This document shows, piece by piece, positions 1 to 5,374 of a DNA stretch of 11,718 bases. Source of the stretch: CAIKZZ01 sp037443765 (GTDB taxonomy: Bacteria; Pseudomonadota; Gammaproteobacteria; Steroidobacterales; Steroidobacteraceae); the NCBI GenBank assembly GCA_037443765.1, contig JBBINS010000093.1, positions 1 through 11,718 on the forward strand, given 5' to 3'. The notes under the pieces were generated by a model that saw only the letters and a list, made by a program, of their open reading frames with translations, had not been told where the DNA came from and searched no databases. The position numbers and the translations under genes are program-made. Within the stretch, counting starts at the first letter, position 1; every line of letters starts with the position of its first letter.

Positions 1-918
1 CGCACCGAGGAGCAGGCGTCGTCGCTCGAGGAGACCGCCTCGTCGATGGAAGAGATGACCTCGACGGTGCGGCAGAACGCGGACAACGCGGCGCAGGCCA
101 ATCAGCTGGCGGCCGCCGCGCGGCTGCAGGCCGAGAAGGGTGGCGCGGTCGTCGCGGACGCGGTGACGGCGATGCAGGGCATCAACGCCTCGAGCAGCAA
201 GATTGCCGACATCATCGGCGTCATCGACGAGATCGCGTTCCAGACGAACCTGCTGGCGCTCAACGCCGCGGTCGAGGCCGCGCGTGCCGGCGAGCAGGGC
301 CGCGGCTTCGCGGTGGTGGCGAGCGAGGTCAGAAACCTCGCCTCGCGCAGCGCCGAGGCTGCGAAGGAGATCAAGGTGCTGATCCAGGACAGCGTCGGCC
401 GCGTCGCGCAGGGCTCCAAGCTCGTCGACCAGTCGGGTGCGACGCTGCACGAGATCGTCGCGTCGGTGAAGAAGGTCACCGACATCGTCTCGGAGATCGC
501 CGCCGCGAGCGCCGAGCAGTCCGCCGGCATCGAACAGGTCAACAAGGCCGTCATGAACATGGACGAGGTGACGCAGCAGAACGCCGCGCTCGTCGAGGAG
601 GCCGCCGCCGCGGCCGAGGCGCTTGACGACCAGTCGCAGCAGCTCGACGCGATGATGGCGAAGTTCCGGGTCATCGACGACGACGCCCCCGGCTGGTCGA
701 GCAATGTCGACCGGCGTGTGGAGGACGCGTGGCGCTCGCCCGTGACTGCCCCTGCGACGGCGCGCGGCGCGGACGCGGCGGGCCGGCGCGGTGCCGTACG
801 GCCGTGGACCCCGGCCGCGAAACGCACCACGCCGGCAGCGGTGCGCCCGGGCGCTCAGGCCCGGGGGCGCGCATCCGAGGCAGTGGCCGGGGCGGGCGCG
901 ACGGAGTACGAGCTCTAG
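1..918 (+). CDS. Methyl-accepting chemotaxis protein, C-terminal part (5' end outside window)
   Basis: This is the cytoplasmic signalling half of a chemoreceptor, which relays ligand or HAMP signals to CheA/CheW. The frame is open from base 1, so the first ATG at 46 is internal. It encodes 305 residues here; the sensor, membrane segments and HAMP domain lie off the left edge. Residues 1-18 look like a methylation helix (EEQASSLEETASSMEE). The conserved hairpin tip is at about residues 77-107 (EIAFQTNLLALNAAVEAAR, then GEQGRGFAVVA). The returning helix contains TQQNAALVEEA. The helical bundle ends near residue 223 (MMAKFRV). It is followed by about 80 residues rich in Ala, Arg and Pro, ending in TEYEL. 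No canonical CheR/CheB-binding pentapeptide with two aromatics is present. The gene converges with the hpt gene; the 69-bp gap holds no convincing terminator. The family is certain; the ligand cannot be inferred. Confidence 0.96.
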   Translation, partial: RTEEQASSLEETASSMEEMTSTVRQNADNAAQANQLAAAARLQAEKGGAVVADAVTAMQGINASSSKIADIIGVIDEIAFQTNLLALNAAVEAARAGEQGRGFAVVASEVRNLASRSAEAAKEIKVLIQDSVGRVAQGSKLVDQSGATLHEIVASVKKVTDIVSEIAAASAEQSAGIEQVNKAVMNMDEVTQQNAALVEEAAAAAEALDDQSQQLDAMMAKFRVIDDDAPGWSSNVDRRVEDAWRSPVTAPATARGADAAGRRGAVRPWTPAAKRTTPAAVRPGAQARGRASEAVAGAGATEYEL

Positions 919-987
919 GCGCCGACGGGTCGTGCCCCGGGGTCGCACCCGCTCGAGTGCGGCCTTCCGGCGGCGCGAACGGGAGTG

Positions 988-1401
988 CTAGAGCCGTCGG
1001 CGGTCGAGCCGGTTCTGCAACTCGACGAGCAGTTGCTCGACGACTGCGGCGAGCGAGCGGGCGAGCGCCGACGCCTCGGCGGCGCCGTCTCGGCAAGACT
1101 TCTCGGTAGCCTCGGCGAGGTCCCGCGCGGCGAAGGCCATGATCACGTGGGCGCCGGTGCGCAGCGAGTGCGCCACTGCCGCGATGTCCGTCGTGCGCCC
1201 AGCGTCCGCATGCTCGCGCAATTGCACCGGGATGCCGCGCATCGACGTCACCGCGACCTCCGCGAGCCGGTCGACGAATGGCGGGTGGTGTGCGTAGCGC
1301 GACTCGAGGCCCGGCCAGTCGATGACGCCGATCTTGGTGACCATCGACGTCGACGGGGAGGCCGGGTCCAAGGCGGCGGCCGCCGGGCGGTCGTCAGCCA
1401 T
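988..1401 (-). CDS. Hpt (histidine phosphotransfer) domain protein
   Basis: A 137-residue, single-domain phosphotransfer protein that would carry phosphate between the receiver of the adjacent hybrid kinase and a separate response regulator. After a short flexible N-terminus comes a typical Hpt opening helix (VIDWPGLESRY) and then the phospho-acceptor region AHSLRTGAHVIMA, with His78 the likely acceptor. The usual signature is HxLKG followed by small residues. Here the Lys is Arg81 and the Gly is Thr82, so the site is degenerate, but the flanking helices fit the four-helix fold. The chosen ATG at 1401 lies inside the end of the kinase gene (ATGGCTGA, 8-nt overlap), implying translational coupling. 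An in-frame extension to 1524 exists but would overlap the kinase receiver by over 100 nt and adds low-complexity sequence, so it was rejected. Confidence 0.85.
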   Translation of the reverse strand: MADDRPAAAALDPASPSTSMVTKIGVIDWPGLESRYAHHPPFVDRLAEVAVTSMRGIPVQLREHADAGRTTDIAAVAHSLRTGAHVIMAFAARDLAEATEKSCRDGAAEASALARSLAAVVEQLLVELQNRLDRRRL

Positions 1402-4222
1402 TGCCGGCCGTCCGTCGGGCGCGACGTCGAATGGTGTCGACCAGCAGGTCGAAGTCGACCGGCTTGGTGATGACGTCCACCATGCCGGCGTCGTGGCACG
1501 CCTCATGCTCCGTCGCATGAGCATGCGCGGTCTGCCCGACGATCGGGATTCCCGGGTCGAGACCGCGGATCTGGCGCGTCGCCTCGAGGCCGTCGAGTTC
1601 CGGCATCTGCACGTCCATCAGAACGAGGTCGAAGCCGCCCGAGTCGGCGCTGGCAAAGACCTCGACGGCGCGACGGCCGTTCTCGGCCGAAACGACCTGT
1701 GCGCCTTCGCCGGACAGCGCCTCCTCGAGCACGATGCGGTTCAGCGCGTTATCCTCGGCAGCGAGAATCCGCAGTCCTGCGAGTCGCCGCACGGCAGTTC
1801 CGGTGGGCGATGCGGCGCCCGCGCGCGTCGCGCGCGCGGCGACGAGCGGCAGCCTGAGCGCGAAGGTGCTGCCTGCGCCGACCGTGCTGATCGCCGACAG
1901 CTCGCCGCCCATCAGTTCAGCGAGCCGCCGGCTGATCGCGAGTCCAAGACCGGTCCCGCCGAAGCGCCGCGTCGTGCCCGGCTCTGCCTGCTCGAACGGT
2001 TCGAACAGGCGCGGAAGGTCCTCGGCACGAATGCCGATCCCGGTGTCGCTGACGCCGAACTCGATTCGATCGCCGTCACGGCGCACTCGCAGCCGCACCT
2101 CGCCGCGCTCCGTGAACTTGACGGCGTTCGAGATCAGGTTCAGCAGGATCTGCCCGATTCGGACCCGGTCGCCGAGGAAGGCCTCGGGCAGGTCGGGTGT
2201 CAATTCGCAGGCCAGTCGGAGGTTCTTGGCGGCGGCGGCGGGGGACATCGCGCTGATTGCCTCGTCGACGACGCTCGAGATCGCGACGGGCACGGATTCC
2301 ACGTCGATCTTGGATGCCTCGAGCTTCGACAGGTCGAGTACGTCGTTGACCGCAGCCAGCAGCAGTCTCCCGGATTCGAGGATCCGCCTGAAGGAAATCC
2401 GCACCTTCTCGTCGGCGGTATCGCGGTAGCCGAGCTGGGCCAGCCCCAGCACGGCATTTAGCGGCGTGCGGATCTCGTGGCTCATGTTGGCGAGGAAGGC
2501 GCTCTTCGCCCTCGCAGCCGCCTCCGCGATTCCCGTCGCGACGGCGAGCTCCGCCGTGCGGTCGCGCACCATCGCCTCCAGATGATGACGATGCAGATCG
2601 AGCTCGGCATCGATGCGTTTGCGTTCGGTGATGTCGTCGGCCACCGACACGAAGTGGGTGATGGTGCCATCGGTGCTGCGGATGGGGTGTATGACGGCCA
2701 AGTCCACGTATCCGCCGCCGTCCTTGCGGCGGTTGTTGAACTCGCACTTGTACACGCGACCCTCGGCCAGCGCACCGCGCAGCCCATCGTACGTCTCGGG
2801 GGACGTCCGGCCCGAGGCGAACAGGCGCGGGTTCTGACCGAGAAGTTCGCCGCGGGTGTACCCGGACTTCCGGACCAGGGCCTCGTTCACGTACTCGATC
2901 CGGCCGTGCGGATCCGTGATCATCACGCTCTGCGGGTTCTGCTCGACGACCAGCGAGAGCTTGAGCAGTTCCTCGGCAATGCGCTTCTGCCCGGTGATGT
3001 CCCGTCCGGTGACGACGGAGCCGATCACCGCGCCGGATGCGTCCCGGATCGGCGCAAAGGTGTAGCTGGCGCGCCACGTCTCGCCCGAGTCCCGCCGATG
3101 CAGCCGGTACTCGACGTTGCTGCCGACTTCGCCGCGCAGCGCCCGTGGCACCGCCCACATCTCCACCGGCGCGAGCGAGCCATCGTCCGCGTAGACGTCG
3201 AGGAATTCGGGGTACTCGGCGAAGGTCTTGCGGCACTCCTCCCTGTTGCGGAACCGGTGGAAGGTTACGAAGGCGTCGTTGAATTCGACGAACCGGCCGT
3301 TCGCGTCCGAGATGAACACCGCATCGGTCATCGCGTTCAGGGCCGCCTCAAGCTTCGCCTTGCCGTTGAGAAGCGCGCGCTCGGCCCGCTTGCGCTGCGT
3401 GACGTCCTCGGAGACGACGACGAACTCACCGAGCGCCGGGCTGTACACCGTGTTCGCGTACCAGGCATCTCGGTCGTCCGCATACACCTCGAAGCGCTCC
3501 GGGCTGCCGGTGCGGACGATGCGTGCCAGGAGGTCGAGCCACTCCTGGAAATCCGCTGCGTTCCGATTGACGATGTCCGTGACGCGCCGCCCCTCGACCT
3601 CGACGAGGCCGGAAATCGCGTAGAACGCCGGATTGACGCGCAGGATCTCGAAGTCCGCGGGCCGGTCGCCCTCGAAGATCAGGCGACCGTGCATCACCGC
3701 CACAGGCAAACTGCGGAACATGGCCCGGAAGGTCTCGTCGCTCTGCGCGAGGGCCGCCGCTGCGCGCGTCGACTCGGTCACGTCGAGGGCCGTGGAAAGC
3801 AGGCAGTCGTCGTCGCGGAACAGGATCGGATGCACGGCGACGAGGGCAATCCGTTCTTCGCCCGACCGACGACGGAAGCGGCGCTCCAGATTCCGCACCG
3901 CCCCGTCGCGGCGCAACGTCCGCAGGACGAACTCCCGATCGTCGCCGTCCGTCTGCAATCCACGCTCGCGCAGAGTGGCGCCGATCAGCTCCGCGCGCGG
4001 GTAGCCCAGCAGGCGGCAGAACGCGTCATTGATCTCGAGGATCTCGCCGTTGGACGCGCGCGTGATGAGCAGGCCCGCCGGGCTCGCCTCGAACAGGCGC
4101 GCGAACGGATCGCCGCCGCCCGCGCGCTGCGCGGTGGTGCGCTTAGCGGTGCTGCTCTTCGGCGCCTTCGGCGGGCGGACCGGCCTCGCCCCGCGCCGCT
4201 TCCCTGTACTGCCTGACCGCAT
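1394..4222 (-). CDS. Soluble four-PAS hybrid sensor histidine kinase / response regulator
   Basis: A 942-residue hybrid kinase with no transmembrane segment, so it is cytoplasmic. Domain order: a basic, Pro-rich N-terminus (1-37); four PAS/PAC modules at about 39-150, 161-277, 287-412 and 421-535, the last two closing with GRDITGQKR and ADDITERKR; a short coiled-coil-like linker (DRTAELAVATG); HisKA with His582 in SHEIRTPLN; a HATPase_c domain with N box NLISNAVKFT, G1 DTGIGI, F box FEPFEQ and G2 GGTGLGL; and a C-terminal receiver with acidic pair Glu823/Asp824, phospho-acceptor Asp870 (LMDVQMPELDG), Thr898 and Lys920. All catalytic motifs are intact. The hpt start overlaps its stop. The RsbQ-type hydrolase gene lies upstream on the same strand, suggesting that one PAS domain senses with the hydrolase. 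The ATG at 4222 is preferred over an in-frame TTG at 4231 because the ribosome binding site abuts the TTG. The PAS ligand is unknown. Confidence 0.95.
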   Translation of the reverse strand: MRSGSTGKRRGARPVRPPKAPKSSTAKRTTAQRAGGGDPFARLFEASPAGLLITRASNGEILEINDAFCRLLGYPRAELIGATLRERGLQTDGDDREFVLRTLRRDGAVRNLERRFRRRSGEERIALVAVHPILFRDDDCLLSTALDVTESTRAAAALAQSDETFRAMFRSLPVAVMHGRLIFEGDRPADFEILRVNPAFYAISGLVEVEGRRVTDIVNRNAADFQEWLDLLARIVRTGSPERFEVYADDRDAWYANTVYSPALGEFVVVSEDVTQRKRAERALLNGKAKLEAALNAMTDAVFISDANGRFVEFNDAFVTFHRFRNREECRKTFAEYPEFLDVYADDGSLAPVEMWAVPRALRGEVGSNVEYRLHRRDSGETWRASYTFAPIRDASGAVIGSVVTGRDITGQKRIAEELLKLSLVVEQNPQSVMITDPHGRIEYVNEALVRKSGYTRGELLGQNPRLFASGRTSPETYDGLRGALAEGRVYKCEFNNRRKDGGGYVDLAVIHPIRSTDGTITHFVSVADDITERKRIDAELDLHRHHLEAMVRDRTAELAVATGIAEAAARAKSAFLANMSHEIRTPLNAVLGLAQLGYRDTADEKVRISFRRILESGRLLLAAVNDVLDLSKLEASKIDVESVPVAISSVVDEAISAMSPAAAAKNLRLACELTPDLPEAFLGDRVRIGQILLNLISNAVKFTERGEVRLRVRRDGDRIEFGVSDTGIGIRAEDLPRLFEPFEQAEPGTTRRFGGTGLGLAISRRLAELMGGELSAISTVGAGSTFALRLPLVAARATRAGAASPTGTAVRRLAGLRILAAEDNALNRIVLEEALSGEGAQVVSAENGRRAVEVFASADSGGFDLVLMDVQMPELDGLEATRQIRGLDPGIPIVGQTAHAHATEHEACHDAGMVDVITKPVDFDLLVDTIRRRARRTAGNG

Positions 4223-4231
4223 GGGAACCAA

Positions 4232-4239
4232 TCCCTTTT
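4232..4239 (-). promoter_or_regulatory. Ribosome binding site that selects the kinase start
   Basis: On the minus strand the sequence AAAAGGGA is followed by 9 nt and then ATG at 4222. The alternative TTG at 4231 directly abuts this Shine-Dalgarno with no spacer, so ATG is the likelier start. The GGGA can also pair with TCCC just before the ATG (loop TTGGT), a small hairpin that could partly hide the site; that is inference. Confidence 0.55.
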
Positions 4240-4331
4240 GGACGCGCCGAGCTACCCTGCGTGGCGTGTAGGCGAAGGGTACCGCCTGCGCGGACGACTG
4301 TCCGTAGGCGTCTATGTGAGAAAACAGGCAT

Positions 4332-4347
4332 ATACCGAGTCAGGTAT
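4332..4347. repeat. Short inverted repeat, possible operator upstream of the kinase gene
   Basis: ATACC, six bases, then GGTAT form a perfect 5-bp dyad in the least GC-rich part of the 203-bp gap between the hydrolase and kinase genes. It overlaps the edge of the candidate -10 element at 4346-4351 and covers its expected transcription start, which is where a repressor would bind. The arms are short, so a chance origin is possible. Confidence 0.25.
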
Positions 4348-4374
4348 TCCATGAATCATCCCGCAACGCGGCAA
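4346..4374 (-). promoter_or_regulatory. Candidate sigma-70 promoter for the kinase-hpt pair
   Basis: On the minus strand TTGCCG (4374-4369, 4/6 to consensus) is followed by a 17-bp spacer and TGGAAT (4351-4346, 4/6). It would give a leader of about 115 nt before the kinase ATG. It lies in the gap after the hydrolase stop, so the kinase and hpt may be transcribed independently of the hydrolase. The match is moderate and was found by eye. Confidence 0.3.
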
Positions 4375-4425
4375 ATCGTCACGCGTTCGTTCAGGCGGAC
4401 CGCGGTGTCCCAGGGTTGAAGCCGG

Positions 4426-5271
4426 CTAACGGGCGCCACGACGGTCGGCCGCGACCAGCCACGCCTCGGCAATGAAGTCACGCATCGACGCGATTACGGC
4501 GTCCGGCGCGCTGATATGCGGCAGATGACCCGTGGCGTCGATGATCGCCATGCGGCTGCCCCGGATCTCGCGATGGAGGTACGCGGCGACCTCGGACGGC
4601 ACGGCGACATCGTGCTGCGCCTGGATCAGGAGGGTTGGTTTATCCAACGCGCGGACATCCTGCCGATGATCCGACTGAAATATCGAACACAGCACCGTGA
4701 ACGCGTGTTGCGCGGGAATGCTCTTCAACGTCGTTGCGAAGTACTGGGCCAGCTGCGGCCGGTCGCTATTCCCCATTGCGAGGGGTGCAAAGTGGTCGGC
4801 CCATTCCCGGTAGCCAGTCGACACGGCGCTGTAGAGCGCATCGAGGTCGGACTTGGCGAATCCCCCGTGATATCCGGGTTCGTCCAGATAGCGCGGCGAG
4901 GCGCCGATCAGCACGAGGCGGGAAAACCGGCCCGGTTCGGTGTTCGCGGCGAGGATGCCGATCATCGCGCCGACGGAGTGACCCACGAGCACCGCGTCCT
5001 TGATCCGCAGCGCACGGCACACCTCGAGCAGATCCGTCGCGTAGGAGCGCAGGTTCAGATAGCGGTGCTGAACGACGGCATCCGGCGCGGCGCCGCCGGC
5101 CCCGACATTGTCGAGCAGCACGACGCGATGGTCCTTCAGGAACGGCCGGGCGACCGCGTGCCACGCGCACTGGTCCGTGCCGAAGCCGTGAACGAAGACG
5201 AGTGTGCGCCCCGATTCCGTGTTGCCGACGACGTGGACGTTGTTCCTGGCAAGCGGGTCCGGCGTGGCCAC
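4426..5271 (-). CDS. RsbQ-type alpha/beta hydrolase (sensor hydrolase family)
   Basis: A 281-residue alpha/beta hydrolase of the RsbQ / D14-KAI2 family, a cytoplasmic protein with no signal peptide. Ser99 is the nucleophile in the elbow GHSVGA, with Asp221 (QAQHDVAVP) and His249 (ATGHLPH) completing the triad. These positions are close to Ser96, Asp219 and His247 of Bacillus subtilis RsbQ (269 residues). Other RsbQ-like stretches are FVHGFGTDQCAWHAVA, DHRVVLLDNVGAG and YHGGF. RsbQ is thought to process or bind a small hydrophobic ligand and to signal through the PAS domain of RsbP. Here the next gene on the strand encodes a four-PAS kinase, which suggests an analogous pairing. The GTG at 5271 gives the family length and begins just before the conserved NNVHVVG. 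Longer in-frame starts (TTG at 5334, or further up inside the DUF6701 gene) add unrelated Arg/Pro-rich sequence. The family call is strong; the ligand is unknown. Confidence 0.92.
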   Translation of the reverse strand: MATPDPLARNNVHVVGNTESGRTLVFVHGFGTDQCAWHAVARPFLKDHRVVLLDNVGAGGAAPDAVVQHRYLNLRSYATDLLEVCRALRIKDAVLVGHSVGAMIGILAANTEPGRFSRLVLIGASPRYLDEPGYHGGFAKSDLDALYSAVSTGYREWADHFAPLAMGNSDRPQLAQYFATTLKSIPAQHAFTVLCSIFQSDHRQDVRALDKPTLLIQAQHDVAVPSEVAAYLHREIRGSRMAIIDATGHLPHISAPDAVIASMRDFIAEAWLVAADRRGAR

Positions 5272-5305
5272 GGGCGAGTTCGGACCTGGTGACGGCGAAG
5301 CCCCG

Positions 5306-5334
5306 ACGATATGCGCGACCCGGATCCGGATCAA
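5306..5334 (-). promoter_or_regulatory. Candidate sigma-70 promoter for the RsbQ-type hydrolase
   Basis: On the minus strand TTGATC (5334-5329) is followed by exactly 17 bp and TATCGT (5311-5306), each 4/6 to consensus. Transcription would begin near 5299, about 28 nt before the chosen GTG at 5271. This supports that start and argues against the TTG at 5334, which forms part of the -35. It lies in the 103-bp gap after the DUF6701 gene. Confidence 0.33.
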
Positions 5335-5358
5335 CCGCGTCCGCGCCCCGGAGCAGTC

Positions 5359-5373
5359 GCCGGACGTGCCGGC
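5359..5373 (-). terminator. Hairpin directly after the DUF6701 gene, possible weak terminator
   Basis: GCCGG-CACGT-CCGGC on the minus strand forms a perfect 5-bp GC stem starting two bases past the TAG of the MshQ-like gene. No T-run follows, so if it terminates transcription it is not a classic intrinsic terminator. Short GC hairpins are common at this composition. Confidence 0.22.
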
Positions 5374-5374
5374 C

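Noticed and set aside
944..961. CGCAC-N8-GTGCG inverted repeat between the converging chemoreceptor and hpt genes, considered as a shared terminator
   Set aside because: The stem is only 5 bp with an 8-nt loop, and no T-tract follows on either strand.
2477..4216. Plus-strand ORF of 579 residues opposite the hybrid kinase, with others at 1322-2461 and 1734-2429
   Set aside because: They are antisense to intact PAS, kinase and receiver coding sequence and have no recognisable fold.
4143..4352. Minus-strand ORF of 69 residues spanning the hydrolase-kinase gap
   Set aside because: It runs out of frame into the kinase gene, resembles nothing known, and covers the likely promoter and ribosome binding site.
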